A DNA stretch of 64,000 nt from the NCBI RefSeq assembly GCF_002097715.1, contig NZ_CP020737.1, positions 1 through 64,000 on the forward strand, given 5' to 3'. Below the pieces are notes generated by a model that worked only from the letters and a program-made list of their open reading frames with translations, was not told the origin of the DNA and did no database searches. This DNA comes from Burkholderia ubonensis subsp. mesacidophila. Its GTDB lineage: Bacteria > Pseudomonadota > Gammaproteobacteria > Burkholderiales > Burkholderiaceae. Of the stretch, positions 18,613 through 28,410 are shown piece by piece (positions within the stretch are counted from its first letter, which is position 1; every line of letters starts with the position of its first letter). The position numbers and the translations under genes are program-made.

Positions 18613-19100
18613 TGCGTGTTCTCGCTAATACGAAATCCGAGGCTCAGATTCCCCTGCGTCGGATCATGAGTAAACACTGTTGCGAGCGTCACGGGGAAGA
18701 GAGCCCGCAGCGTTGATGTGCGCGATTCTACAGAGGAATTCGCACCGCTCGCGGAGGCGGTCTGCCGAGGTTTCCTTCCCGGGACCACAGCATTTCACGT
18801 CGTTTGTGCACCGATCACAGTCACCGCCCTGTGGTTCTCCAATGGTTTTGACTGGATATGTATACAAACGTAGTAGTAGTTAACAAGCCCGGCGCCATCC
18901 TGTGGATAACTCCCCAAAGCCACTGAAAAATCAACGCGATGTGAAATTCATAACCGCACGAAATTCACCTGCACAGCTCTGTGAAGCACAGAACAACTTT
19001 TGGAGCGTTGCACAGACCGCACAGATATCCTCAATCGTTCCACTGTGAGTCCAAAGGCTTGCGAGACGGTTATCCAGAGGGAAATGTGGATAACTCGACG
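18613..19100. other. Candidate replication origin (oriC1): DnaA boxes, GC-rich spacer, DnaA-trio, AT-rich segment
   Basis: The minus strand reads TTATCCACA (18909-18901), a 21-nt GC-rich spacer, CTACTACTA (18879-18871, that is 3'-GAT-5' three times on the plus strand), then AT-rich GTTTGTATACATATCC. This is the order of the basal origin unwinding system known from B. subtilis. Further boxes are TTATCCAGA (19070-19078, plus) and a perfect TTATCCACA (19093-19085, minus). A lone left box CACAGCATTTCACG is at 18786, without a partner 30 bp on. About 450 bp are gene-free; the boxes at 19070-19093 lie in the last codons of the neighbouring gene. The spacer is long, and proof is lacking. Confidence 0.5.
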
Positions 19101-20401
19101 GCCCTGACGCGTTTTCCTGTGCGCGCGGCCATCCGCGTCGCGCGCGGCACGCCGTTTCCGTCTGCCGGCTCGACGCCGCCGGCAACGCCGGTCCGCCTGA
19201 CGATCACCGCGAGCAGCGCGAGCATCACCACCGGCATCAGGTTGCCGGCCTGCCAGCCCGCGGGCAGGAAGAAGAGCACGGGCGACACCCACGCGGCGAC
19301 CATCACCGGCACATCGCCGTGCCGCCAGCCGTGACGCGCGCCGTCCTTCCATAGATACAGCAGCGGCAGCGCGAGCCATACGAAGTCGTAGGACAGCAGA
19401 TAAGGCGGACCTATCAGGCTCGCCGCCGCGAGCGCCGCGGCGCGCAATTCATGGCGCGCAGGCTTGACCCACAACGTGGCCACGGCGGCGATCGCAAGCG
19501 TCGCGACAGCGCCGTGCAGCGCATACGCGTGCTCGGGCGCGAGGCCGGCGCGCCGCGCGGCGCCGAACACGGTCGGCATCCCGGTCGGCCACATCGCCGC
19601 ACGATCGACGATATACGCGCCGAACGCGGAGACCGAATCGAAGAACCGCGCATACGTGTCGAAGCCGAGCAGCGCGCCCGCCACCATGCAAAACACGCCC
19701 GCGGTGAGGGCCGCGGCCGCGAACGCGCGCCACTGCCGGCCGCAGAGCAATGCGACGGGAATCGCGATCGCGAGCTGCGGCTTGATCGCGAGCAACCCGA
19801 AGCACACGCCAGCGAGTCCGGGCCGGCGGCGCAGCGCGGCGAGCCCGAAGCCCATCAGCGCCGCCGTCAGGAACGAATTCTGGCCGGCCGCGCCGGCGAT
19901 CCACGCGGCGGGAAACGCAAGCGCGACGAACCAGAACGCGGCCGGCGCGCGCGCTTCGACAATCCGCGCGCACGACCACGCGGCAAGCGCGAGCCCGGCG
20001 AACAGGAACACGATGTACGACCAGGCAAACGGGAGCCACGCGAGCGGCCGGACGACGAGCAGGAACGGCGGCGGATAGACCCACGGCGTCGGGAGCACGG
20101 CGGCATCCGACGCGAAGCCCTGCAGCGGCAGTGCCACGCGCGCGAGCGACATCCAGTCAAACGCGCTCGCGGCGCCGTGCTGGATCGACAGCGATGACGC
20201 GCTCCAGAACACCGCAAAATCCCCGCCAAGCGCCGCGAAATACGGGTGGTGCAGCACGTACGCGCCCCACGCGCGGATGAACAGGAACACCAGGTCGGCG
20301 AGCAGCACGATGCCGGCATAGAACATCACGCGGTCGCGCGTGAGCCAGCGGCCGGGCGTGGCGGCATCGGCATCGGCATCGGGTTCGGGTGAGGTCTGCA
20401 T
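19070..20401 (-). CDS. Glycosyltransferase family 87 membrane protein
   Basis: This 443-residue polytopic membrane protein (about ten segments) resembles GT87/DUF2029 mannosyltransferase-like proteins that use polyprenyl-phosphate sugars. The typical acidic residue pair in the first external loop (GGDFAVFWSASS) and a conserved AGQNSFLTAAL segment are present. The ATG at 20401 has GGAGG 9 bp upstream; longer in-frame starts are unlikely. Its last codons contain two DnaA-box-like sequences. It may act in cell-envelope polysaccharide synthesis together with the nearby wecB and glmS; this is inference. Confidence 0.82.
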   Translation of the reverse strand: MQTSPEPDADADAATPGRWLTRDRVMFYAGIVLLADLVFLFIRAWGAYVLHHPYFAALGGDFAVFWSASSLSIQHGAASAFDWMSLARVALPLQGFASDAAVLPTPWVYPPPFLLVVRPLAWLPFAWSYIVFLFAGLALAAWSCARIVEARAPAAFWFVALAFPAAWIAGAAGQNSFLTAALMGFGLAALRRRPGLAGVCFGLLAIKPQLAIAIPVALLCGRQWRAFAAAALTAGVFCMVAGALLGFDTYARFFDSVSAFGAYIVDRAAMWPTGMPTVFGAARRAGLAPEHAYALHGAVATLAIAAVATLWVKPARHELRAAALAAASLIGPPYLLSYDFVWLALPLLYLWKDGARHGWRHGDVPVMVAAWVSPVLFFLPAGWQAGNLMPVVMLALLAVIVRRTGVAGGVEPADGNGVPRATRMAARTGKRVRAVELSTFPSG

Positions 20402-20572
20402 GCGTGCGCCTCCGGTCGATCGGCTCGCCCGAACGCTTCGGGACGAAGCCGTACCTCGATCAGCGGCCCATCTTATCGGAAGCAACGCGCCAACACTCGC
20501 CTCGCTTACCCTTGGCGCACGCGACTCTCCATCACCCCGCACACACCGAATAAAAAAATTGCATCAAAACGC

Positions 20573-20601
20573 TTGTGCTCTGCAACAACCCTCTCTATAA
20601 T
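20573..20601 (+). promoter_or_regulatory. Promoter of tRNA-Val
   Basis: TTGTGC (20573-20578) and a perfect TATAAT (20596-20601) are separated by 17 bp, ending 13 bp before the tRNA. This is a strong sigma-70 promoter. Confidence 0.8.
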
Positions 20602-20614
20602 TCGCCGCTTCAGT

Positions 20615-20691
20615 AGGCTCGTAGCTCAGCTGGTTAGAGCACCACCTTGACATGGTGGGGGTCGTTGGTTCGAGTCCAATCGAGCCTACCA
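20615..20691 (+). tRNA. tRNA-Val (anticodon GAC)
   Basis: A complete cloverleaf can be drawn. The 7-bp acceptor is AGGCTCG with CGAGCCT and the D-arm is GCTC...GAGC. The anticodon arm is CCACC-TTGACAT-GGTGG with anticodon GAC, and the T-arm has a TTCGAGT loop. The discriminator is A and the 3' CCA is encoded. It is preceded by a strong promoter and followed by an intrinsic terminator. Confidence 0.95.
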
Positions 20692-20758
20692 ACGCACAAT
20701 AGAAGGGGTCCGGCAGCGTGCATTGCCCACAGGCAACGCAGCTCGCCAAACGATCAGA

Positions 20759-20793
20759 CGCCGCGCGGCAAGTCCGCGCGGCGTTTTTCTTTT
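20759..20793 (+). terminator. Strong terminator between tRNA-Val and wecB
   Basis: A perfect 10-bp stem, CGCCGCGCGG (20759-20768) with CCGCGCGGCG (20774-20783), has a 5-base loop and is followed by TTTTTCTTTT. It ends the tRNA transcript; it also abuts the wecB stop codon (20792-20794) coming from the other side. Confidence 0.9.
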
Positions 20794-22006
20794 AGGCCGA
20801 GCGCAGCGCATGCAGTCCCAGCGCCAGCGCATTGAACGGCATCTCTCCCGATCCCATTCCGTAGTTCACGATGTTCGGCGCCGCATGCGGCCGGCTCAGC
20901 AGCGCGGGCACGATCCGCTCGCACGCATGGCCGTCGCCGTACGGATTGCTCGCGTGCGCCATCTCGTCGTACGCGCTGTCGCTGCCGATCAGGCGCGACG
21001 CTTCTTCCACGAGACGCTCCGCGTCCGTGCCGACGAGCCGCGCATTGCCGGCCTGGACGGCTTCCGGGCGCTCGCACGTGTCGCGCGTGACGAGCACCGG
21101 CTTGCCGAGCGCCGGTGCCTCCTCCTGGATGCCGCACGAGTCGGTGATGATGAAGTGCGCGCGCGACATCAGGAACACGAACGACAGGTACGCGGGCGGC
21201 TCGATCACGTGCAGGTTCGCGATGCCCTCGAGCAGCGCGCACATCGGCTCGTCGACGCCCGATTCGCCGTGCAGCGCATAGACGAACCGCACGTCGCGAT
21301 GACGGCTCGCGAGGAGGCGCAGCGCATGCCCGAAGCACGCGCGCACGTCGCCGCCGTAGAAATGATGGCCGGACACCAGCACGATGCGGGCGTCGCCGGC
21401 GACGAACGGATAGCGCTCGACGATCGTGCGCGCGAACGCCTCGTCGCGTTCGAGGATGCGCCGCACGCCCTGCAGCGCGTCGATCAGCGTGTCGCCGCTC
21501 AGCACGACGCTGTCGGCCGGCACGCCCTCGCTGAACAGGTTGCGGCGCGCGCGCTCGGTCGGCGCGAAATGCCAGGTCGACACCGCATCGGTGATGCGGC
21601 GGTTCAGCTCCTCGGGCCACGGCGACCAGATGTCGCCGCTGCGCAGGCCCGCCTCGACGTGCGCGACCGGCAGGTAACGGTAGAACGCCGCGAGGCTGAC
21701 CATCAGCGTCGTGATCGTGTCGCCGTAGACCACCACGGCATCCGGATGCAGCCGGTCGAACAGGTCGCCGACCGCATGCAGCAGGCCCGACGTCGCGTCG
21801 GCCTGCACGTGCCCCGCGTCCGTCAGGTTGAGCACGTAGTCGGGCGTGATGTCGAACAGTGCGAGCAGCGGGTCGAACGTCTCGCGCCGTCGCACCGTGA
21901 CGCAGACCTTCGCGTCGATATTGCCGTGAGCCTTCAGCGCGCGCACGAGCGGCGCCAGCCCGGCCGCCTCTTGACGTGAGCCGAGCACAAACAGGAATTT
22001 CCGCAT
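20792..22006 (-). CDS. wecB: UDP-N-acetylglucosamine 2-epimerase
   Basis: This 404-residue enzyme of the non-hydrolysing epimerase family interconverts UDP-GlcNAc and UDP-ManNAc for envelope polysaccharides. Family motifs include an N-terminal VLGSRQEA loop, [25 protein letters not shown], the active-site region SGHHFYG and [19 protein letters not shown] near residue 285-305. The ATG at 22006 has a GAGG site; the longer open frame upstream is not supported. Single-gene transcript; upstream lies a 1.8 kb gene-poor gap. The symbol is given by family; the exact pathway here is not shown. Confidence 0.9.
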   Translation of the reverse strand: MRKFLFVLGSRQEAAGLAPLVRALKAHGNIDAKVCVTVRRRETFDPLLALFDITPDYVLNLTDAGHVQADATSGLLHAVGDLFDRLHPDAVVVYGDTITTLMVSLAAFYRYLPVAHVEAGLRSGDIWSPWPEELNRRITDAVSTWHFAPTERARRNLFSEGVPADSVVLSGDTLIDALQGVRRILERDEAFARTIVERYPFVAGDARIVLVSGHHFYGGDVRACFGHALRLLASRHRDVRFVYALHGESGVDEPMCALLEGIANLHVIEPPAYLSFVFLMSRAHFIITDSCGIQEEAPALGKPVLVTRDTCERPEAVQAGNARLVGTDAERLVEEASRLIGSDSAYDEMAHASNPYGDGHACERIVPALLSRPHAAPNIVNYGMGSGEMPFNALALGLHALRSA

Positions 22007-23775
22007 GTCGAACCTCGAATCGCTCCCTGATTCGTCCTGGCGCGGGAGTCTGTCCCGCGCGTGAATCGGCGGCGCAACGCAGCCGCGCTGCGTCATGGCC
22101 GGGGATCGTTTCGTCGTGGGGGCATGCATTGGCGAAGCGTCCTCGTACCCGCCATCTCATGGCGAGCGGCAAGTCATGTCATGTGTCGTACCTCGTCATG
22201 CCGTGGGTTCCGCCGGCTGAATGGATCGCCGCGCCGCGCGAGCGAGCGCGGTGGTATGTGGCGTGCTGCAAGTTTCAAACCAGCCGCGCCGCATTGGGCG
22301 GTCGCGTCGCACGGTGTGCTCGGCAGCCGATCGGCCGTAACGGAACGTTACGTACGTGATACGAGACGCGGCGCCCGCCCGACATGCGCGCCGCGGCGAT
22401 CAACGCGTGTCCGCCGCCTGCGGCAATGCGCGAGACGCGGCTTGCGGGCCGTGCGGAGCGCAAGCCGCATGCATCGGCGACCGTTGCGCACGCATGGGGA
22501 GTTTCCCCCATGCCCGCACGGGCGTTGCACGTCCGAAGCGAAACGTTGCGTCCGTGAAACGGGCATCCGGCGCCCTTGCTGCGGCCGTCTCGCGGCAACT
22601 GCGCGCATGCACACAAGGCGCGGTGACGGCGTGAGGCCCGGCGGATGCGCTGTCGCAAAGGACGTCCCTCGCGCGCTGCAGACGGCTGATACGCCGATGA
22701 ATCAAAAACCTGTCGGCCGCGTGCCCCGGGCCCCGGCCGACACGCGATCCCACCTTGCCGGACGGGGTGCGCCGCACGATGGCTCGGCCTTTGCTTCCGG
22801 TGAGGTGTGCGCCGTCCCGACGCTTGAACGACACGCTGCAAATACCGGGACGGTTGAATGCGACTGACACGAGGCCGGGGGGCGGTGTGAGAGGTCGGCA
22901 TCGGCGGCGCCGCGCGCGGGAAGCGGCGCAGCGGATCGATGCGCCCTCCGCCGGCTCCCGTTGAATCCTGTACGTCAGCGACGGCGATCCCGGCGCGGAC
23001 ACGGGGATGAACGATGAAGGACTGTCGGGCGGGTTCGTTCTGCGTCGACGACGTGTTGCTGGTCGCGCTTGCCTGCACGCTCGCCGCATACGATGCGGCG
23101 CTGCCGTGTCCGGCCTGCCGCGATTTCGTCTTCCCGCCGCCGTATTCCGCCGCGTGGCTGTGGCTCGCGGCGCTGCTCGTCTGCGCGCGCAACGTGCGTG
23201 CGCTGCCGCGTTGCCCCAACCGCTTCCTGCGTGCGTCGCCCTGCCCGCTGCCGGCCTGGCCGTCGGGCTTGCACGTCGTCGCGGGCGCGATTTGTTGCGA
23301 CCGGCTTTCTCGTGCGTGCGCGTCAAGCGCGCCGCGCGCCCTCGCCGCTTCCGTCGATTCGTCTGCGCCGCCCGTCGACGACGATGGCCACCTTCGCGAA
23401 CCCGCTGCACCGCGCCGCAATGCGAGTCAGCACGGAGGCGGCGCTCGTCGCATCGTGACGCGGGCCCCGCCCGGCCGGCGCGCGGCCCTGCATGCGAGCG
23501 GCCGTGCGCGCGGCGCACACGCGTGTCGCACACCGGGCCGGCCCCTGCCGTGCAGCGTGCTGGCGCACCTGGTGTCGCTGGCCCCGACCGCTCCGCCGCC
23601 GTCACCCTGCGCTTTCTATCCGACGCCGGCCGGCTCGCTGACGCGCACCGTACGAGTGCGTCGCGCCGCGGGGCGCCGGCATCACGACGGCCGCGGCCGT
23701 CATCCCGAATCGTTTCGCCCGCGCGCCGAGCGTGCGTGCGCGCGGCACCGCTCACTTCACTGGAGGTAACGCGTC
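22007..23775. other. 1.77-kb gene-poor, very GC-rich gap before glmS
   Basis: Long open frames exist on both strands, but they are arginine/alanine-rich as expected from GC-rich non-coding DNA, and none is recognisable. The least unlikely is a plus-strand frame from ATG 23014, whose first 90 residues look like a small membrane protein with Cys pairs; its remainder is low-complexity. Also present are an 8-bp perfect hairpin GCATGGGG/CCCCATGC (22492-22513) and two diverged copies of a 33-bp sequence (22344-22376 and 22542-22575, sharing CGTT-CGT-CGTGA-ACG and GGCGCCC). It may be a decayed gene or a long untranslated leader of glmS. Confidence 0.5.
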
Positions 23776-25593
23776 ATGTGTGGGATCGTCGGCGCGGTCG
23801 CGCAACGGAACATCGTTCCGATTCTGATCGAAGGCTTACGCCGCCTCGAATACCGGGGCTACGACTCGTGCGGCGTCGCGACCGTCGTCGACGGCACGGC
23901 GCGACGCGAACGCAGCGTGTCGCGCGTCGCGGATCTCGAAGCACACGTCGTGAGCGCCGGGCTTGCCGGCAGCACGGGCATCGCGCACACGCGCTGGGCG
24001 ACGCATGGCGCGCCGGCGACCTGCAACGCGCACCCGATCTTCTCGCGCGACGAGATCGCGCTCGTGCACAACGGCATCATCGAGAATCACGAATCGTTGC
24101 GCTCGCAACTGTCAGGCGAGCATTACGAATTCGACGGCCAGACCGACACCGAGGTCGTCGCGCACCTGATCCACAGCAAATACCGCGGCGACCTGCTCGC
24201 GGCCGTGCGCGACGCGACCTCGCAGCTGCACGGCGCGTATGCGATCGCGGTGTTCAGCAAGTCCGAGCCGCAGCGGCTCGTCGGCGCGCGAGTCGGCTCG
24301 CCGCTCGTGGTCGGGCTTAAGGACGGCGAGTGCTTCGTCGCGTCGGACGCGCTCGCGCTCGCCGGCATCACCGACCGCTTCATCTTCCTCGAGGAAGGCG
24401 ACATCGTCGAGTTGACGGCCGGCCACGCACGGATCTTCGATCGCAACGGCGTGCAGGTCGAGCGCCCGGTGCAGACGGTGACGTCGGGCGACGGCGTGGT
24501 CGAGCTCGGCCCGTATCGTCACTTCATGCAGAAGGAGATCTTCGAGCAGCCGTACGCGGTCGCGGCGACGATTCCCGATGCGGGCCTGTTCGATCCGGCG
24601 GTGTTCGGGCCGGACGCGCGGCGCATCTTCGAGCAGATCGACAACGTGCTGATCCTCGCGTGCGGCACGAGCCATTATTCGGGGCTCACCGCGCGGCGCT
24701 GGCTGGAGACGATCGCGCGACTGCCCGCGCAGGTCGAGATCGCAAGCGAATACCGCTACAGCGACGCGCTCGCGCTGCCGAACACGCTGGTGGTCGTCGT
24801 GTCGCAATCGGGCGAGACGGCCGACACGCTCGCGGCGCTCAAGTACGCGCAGTCGCTCGGGCATCCGGACACGCTCGCGATCTGCAACGTGCCGACCAGC
24901 GCGATGATGCGGCAGACCAGCCTGCGCTTCCTCACGCGCGCGGGCCCGGAGATCGGCGTCGCGTCGACGAAGGCGTTCACGACGCAGCTCGTCGCGCTGT
25001 TCATCCTGTCGGTCACGCTCGGGCGGCTGCGCGGCTGCGTCGACGACGCGCAGCTCGCGCGCTATGCGACGCAGCTGCGGCGCTTGCCCGACGCGCTCGC
25101 CGACGTGCTCGCGCTCGAGCCGCAGATCGAACGCTGGGCGGAGGAATTCGCGCGCCACGAGAACGCGCTGTTCCTCGGGCGCGGGCTGCATTATCCGATC
25201 GCGCTCGAAGGCGCGCTGAAGCTGAAGGAGATCTCGTACATCCATGCCGAGGCGTATCCGGCGGGCGAGCTGAAGCATGGGCCGCTCGCGCTCGTCACGC
25301 ACACGATGCCGGTCGCGACGATCGCGCCGAACGACACGCTGCTCGAGAAGCTGAAATCGAACATGCAGGAGGTGAGGGCGCGCGGCGGGCAGCTGTACGT
25401 GTTCGCGGATGCCGATACGCGGATCGACAACGGCGACGGCGTGTCGGTGCTGAGGATGCCGGACTACTACGGGCTGCTGTCGCCGATCCTGCACGCCGTG
25501 CCGCTGCAGCTGCTCGCGTATCACGCGGCGTGCGTGCGCGGCGCGGATATCGACAAGCCGAGGAATCTCGCGAAGTCGGTGACGGTGGAATGA
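23776..25593 (+). CDS. glmS: Glutamine--fructose-6-phosphate aminotransferase (isomerizing)
   Basis: GlmS makes glucosamine-6-phosphate, the entry point to peptidoglycan and LPS amino sugars. The 605-residue protein has the N-terminal glutaminase domain with catalytic Cys2 (MCGIVGAV), [11 protein letters not shown] and [11 protein letters not shown], and two SIS isomerase domains ([24 protein letters not shown]) ending [19 protein letters not shown] site lies about 10 bp upstream of the ATG. No glmS-ribozyme-like structure is recognised. It is probably monocistronic; wecB upstream also uses amino-sugar nucleotides. Confidence 0.97.
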   Translation: MCGIVGAVAQRNIVPILIEGLRRLEYRGYDSCGVATVVDGTARRERSVSRVADLEAHVVSAGLAGSTGIAHTRWATHGAPATCNAHPIFSRDEIALVHNGIIENHESLRSQLSGEHYEFDGQTDTEVVAHLIHSKYRGDLLAAVRDATSQLHGAYAIAVFSKSEPQRLVGARVGSPLVVGLKDGECFVASDALALAGITDRFIFLEEGDIVELTAGHARIFDRNGVQVERPVQTVTSGDGVVELGPYRHFMQKEIFEQPYAVAATIPDAGLFDPAVFGPDARRIFEQIDNVLILACGTSHYSGLTARRWLETIARLPAQVEIASEYRYSDALALPNTLVVVVSQSGETADTLAALKYAQSLGHPDTLAICNVPTSAMMRQTSLRFLTRAGPEIGVASTKAFTTQLVALFILSVTLGRLRGCVDDAQLARYATQLRRLPDALADVLALEPQIERWAEEFARHENALFLGRGLHYPIALEGALKLKEISYIHAEAYPAGELKHGPLALVTHTMPVATIAPNDTLLEKLKSNMQEVRARGGQLYVFADADTRIDNGDGVSVLRMPDYYGLLSPILHAVPLQLLAYHAACVRGADIDKPRNLAKSVTVE

Positions 25594-25611
25594 CGGGGAG
25601 GGCGGCCGGCG

Positions 25612-26004
25612 TTACGTTGCGCGCAACGCCGTCAGCTCGCGATCGAGTTGACGCCAGATGCTGCGGAAGATGAATCGGCGGCGGCAGATCGCGCGTCGGC
25701 AGCGGGCCTCGAAGCGGCTGAATGCGGACGTCCGCTGCTGGTCGAGCCAGGCGGAGATCTCGCGGATCACGTCTTCGTCGACGAACGCGAGCCACACGGG
25801 CGGAACGGGCGTCAGCAGGTTGCTGCCCAGCACCGGCGCGACTTCGTCGAAGAACGCCGCTTCCAGCGCGGCGCGCGACAGGTTCGGGCAGCGCTTGCGC
25901 AGCGACGCGGCGATATACGCGTAATCGACTTCGTTGTCGACGAACAGGTCGGACATCACGACCCAGCAGGCGTGCCGTTCGCGGAGGTCGAGTGCGGTTG
26001 TCAT
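25612..26004 (-). CDS. Hypothetical protein (DUF7079-like)
   Basis: This 130-residue protein begins MTTALDLRERHACW and has the pattern SDLFVDNEVDY, EVAPVLGSNLLTPVPPVW typical of small proteins I associate with DUF7079, which has no assigned function. It is cytoplasmic, without membrane segments. The C-terminus is Arg-rich (RRAICRRRFIFRS). It is convergent with glmS, 18 bp apart, and diverges from the TPR-like gene downstream. The family link is from memory of the pattern and is moderate. Confidence 0.65.
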   Translation of the reverse strand: MTTALDLRERHACWVVMSDLFVDNEVDYAYIAASLRKRCPNLSRAALEAAFFDEVAPVLGSNLLTPVPPVWLAFVDEDVIREISAWLDQQRTSAFSRFEARCRRAICRRRFIFRSIWRQLDRELTALRAT

Positions 26005-26199
26005 GCTGCGTGCAGCATCCTGTCGAAAGCCTTTGGTGCGGCCATTCTTGAGGCTCCCAACGGGCTTCGTCAACCGTCTTGCTGCAATGACGGGCTGCTA
26101 GAATCAGGCGCCCGATGCAGCGGCCGCGCCGCCTGCCGCTCGATCGCGGGTGCAACAGAACAACAACGCGCTTCGCGCCCGACTGAGAGCACGCCAAGC

Positions 26200-28395
26200 A
26201 TGGCCGAGATCCATACCAAGACTTCCAATCGCATCGCCGCATGGCGGCCGAAGCGTGCCATCGCAACACTGGTCGCGAGCCTGCTGCCCGCGGCCGCCGC
26301 CCACGCGAGCGGCGACTTCGGCTGCGACCCCGGCGCGACGCTGCGCTACGACGCGTACACGTGCGCGGGCGTGCCGTTCCTGAGCCCGGCCAACGACACG
26401 CGGATCAACGCAATGCTGCTGATGGCCGACAGCAGCAAGCTGGGCGACGTATTCCCGAATCCGGCCTCGGTCGCGCCGGCGGACCGCGCGTCGCGGCTCG
26501 CGGTGCCGTTCTCGTACGACTTCTCGGGATGGATCGACATCGGCCAGAAGGTGATGACGATGCAGCTCGCCGACGGCGCGGAATCCGACGCCTACGCGGA
26601 CGGCGAGGGCGGCCTCTGCCGCAGCGCGTCGTCGGGCACCCGGGCGTTCAACGAAGCACTGAGCGCCGCGAAGGGGCTGCCGGGCGACGACGCGACACGC
26701 CTGCGTGCGGCGCGCGCGGACATGGTGAAAGCCTGCGCGCCGTGCGCGAACGGGGCAGGCTGGGCGAAGCCGGCCGGCCTGCAGTCGCCGCTCGGCCAGC
26801 AGTTCGCCGCGTACCTCGACGGCGCGCACGCGTTCTACGCGAGCGACTTCGCCGATGCGGCCGAGATCTTCGGCGGCCTGCGCAACAGCGCCGATCCGTG
26901 GCTGAAGGAAGCCGCGCTGTACATGGTCGGCCGCGCGCAGCTCAACGTCGCGCAGGCCCAGGCGTTCGGCCCCGATAATGACGCGATGCACCCCGACCGC
27001 GTCGACAAGGCTGCGCTCAACGCGGCCGACACTGCGTTCCGCGATTATCTGAACGCGTATCCGCACGGCCGCTACGCGCCGTCCGCGCTCGGCCTGCAGC
27101 GGCGCATCGCGTGGCTTGGCGGCGACACGGCGCGGCAGGCCGCCGTCTACGACAAGGCGTTCGCCGCCTGGTCGCCGGCCGCGTCGAACGTCCCGCTCGG
27201 CCAGCTCGCGAACGAGCTCGACAGCAAGATGCTGATGTCGCTCGGCGACGACACGAGCCGCATTCAGTCGCCCGCCGTGCTCGCGCTCGTCGACCTGATG
27301 AACATGCGGTCCGCGGACATGGTGTACTGGACCGACCGCAAGCCGAAGCCACTGACGCTGAGCGAACTGCGCGCGCAGAAGCCGCGCTTCGCCGCCGCGC
27401 CGGCGCTGCACGACTACCTGCTGGCGACGTACCACGTCTATGTCGACAAGCAGCCGCAGCAGGCGCTCGCGCTGCTGCCGGCGTCGCCCGGCGCGTCGCT
27501 CGACTACCTCGCGCTCAGCCAGCAGACGCTGCGCGGCTTCGCGCTCGAGGACACCGGCCAGCCCGCGCAGGCCCGGCAGCTGTGGGAACGGTTGATCCCG
27601 CTCGCGAAGTATCCGCTGCAGCGCGAAGCGCTGGAGCTCGCGCTCGCGATCAACCTGGAGCGGGCAGGGCAGATCGCGCCGATGTTCGCGGCAGGCTCGC
27701 TGATCCGCAGCCCGGCAATCCGGTCGATCGTGCTGCAGCACGACGCCGACGCGGACCTGCTGCGCCGCGAAGCGCAGAACCGCTCGGGCGACGCTGCGCT
27801 GCGCGAGATCGCACTGGCCACGCTGCTGTACAAGGAACTGACGCGCGGCCACTACGCGGCGTTCCTCGACGACCTGGCGCTCGTGCCGGCCAAGCCGTCG
27901 GACGCGTTGAAGGCCTTTGTGCAGACGGGCGGCGTCAGCGACGGCGAGTACGCGTGTCCGTCGATCCGCGACATCGCCGCGACGCTGAAGCGGACGCCGG
28001 GCGATCCGAAGGGACACAATTGCGTCGCCGAATTCGTGCGGCGCCATCCGCCCGTCTACGGCGACGACGCCTCGTCGTTCGGGCGATCGCCCGCGGACCC
28101 GCGCCTGGCGACGTCGAAGCAAGCGCCGCCGTCGCTCGGCAGCGCGCCGTCGCAGTTCCAGGGCGGCGCCTACGCGCGGATCGACAGTTACCGGAAAGTG
28201 ATCGGCAACGCGCAGGCGCCGGCCAACGATCGCGCGTATGCGCTGTATCGCGCGGTGAGCTGCTTCGCGCCGGCGGGCTACAGCGAGTGCGGCGGCAACG
28301 ACATTCCGACCCGCACGCGCAAGCAGTGGTTCAGGACGCTGAAGGCCGCGTATCCGCGCAGCCAGTGGGCGCAGTCGCTGCAGTACTACTGGTGA
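26200..28395 (+). CDS. Exported TPR-like protein of unknown function
   Basis: This 731-residue protein has an N-terminal signal peptide (Arg/Lys-rich start then an Ala-rich core ending AAAHASG near residue 37). The mature part has many helical repeats; residues about 205-300 (SDFADAAEIFGGLRNSADPW, LGLQRRIAWLGGD) read like tetratricopeptide units. Several cysteines may form disulfides (FGCDPG, YTCAGV, ACAPCANG). It is probably periplasmic or attached to the outer membrane. The true start is the ATG at 26200; the long upstream open frame is antisense to the DUF7079-like gene. The specific role is unknown. Confidence 0.72.
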   Translation: MAEIHTKTSNRIAAWRPKRAIATLVASLLPAAAAHASGDFGCDPGATLRYDAYTCAGVPFLSPANDTRINAMLLMADSSKLGDVFPNPASVAPADRASRLAVPFSYDFSGWIDIGQKVMTMQLADGAESDAYADGEGGLCRSASSGTRAFNEALSAAKGLPGDDATRLRAARADMVKACAPCANGAGWAKPAGLQSPLGQQFAAYLDGAHAFYASDFADAAEIFGGLRNSADPWLKEAALYMVGRAQLNVAQAQAFGPDNDAMHPDRVDKAALNAADTAFRDYLNAYPHGRYAPSALGLQRRIAWLGGDTARQAAVYDKAFAAWSPAASNVPLGQLANELDSKMLMSLGDDTSRIQSPAVLALVDLMNMRSADMVYWTDRKPKPLTLSELRAQKPRFAAAPALHDYLLATYHVYVDKQPQQALALLPASPGASLDYLALSQQTLRGFALEDTGQPAQARQLWERLIPLAKYPLQREALELALAINLERAGQIAPMFAAGSLIRSPAIRSIVLQHDADADLLRREAQNRSGDAALREIALATLLYKELTRGHYAAFLDDLALVPAKPSDALKAFVQTGGVSDGEYACPSIRDIAATLKRTPGDPKGHNCVAEFVRRHPPVYGDDASSFGRSPADPRLATSKQAPPSLGSAPSQFQGGAYARIDSYRKVIGNAQAPANDRAYALYRAVSCFAPAGYSECGGNDIPTRTRKQWFRTLKAAYPRSQWAQSLQYYW

Positions 28396-28410
28396 CGCAC
28401 CGCTGCGGCC

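Noticed and set aside
20810..21979. Plus-strand 418-codon frame opposite wecB
   Set aside because: Antisense shadow of wecB, rich in Arg/His/Ala without any domain.
22275..23755. Two long minus-strand frames (381 and 451 codons) between wecB and glmS
   Set aside because: Composition is Arg/Ala/Pro-rich without secondary-structure pattern or motifs, and the two overlap each other in different frames. Treated as non-coding.
23776..25593. glmS ribozyme leader
   Set aside because: That ribozyme is known mainly from Gram-positive bacteria, and I cannot draw its double-pseudoknot core in the sequence upstream of the start.
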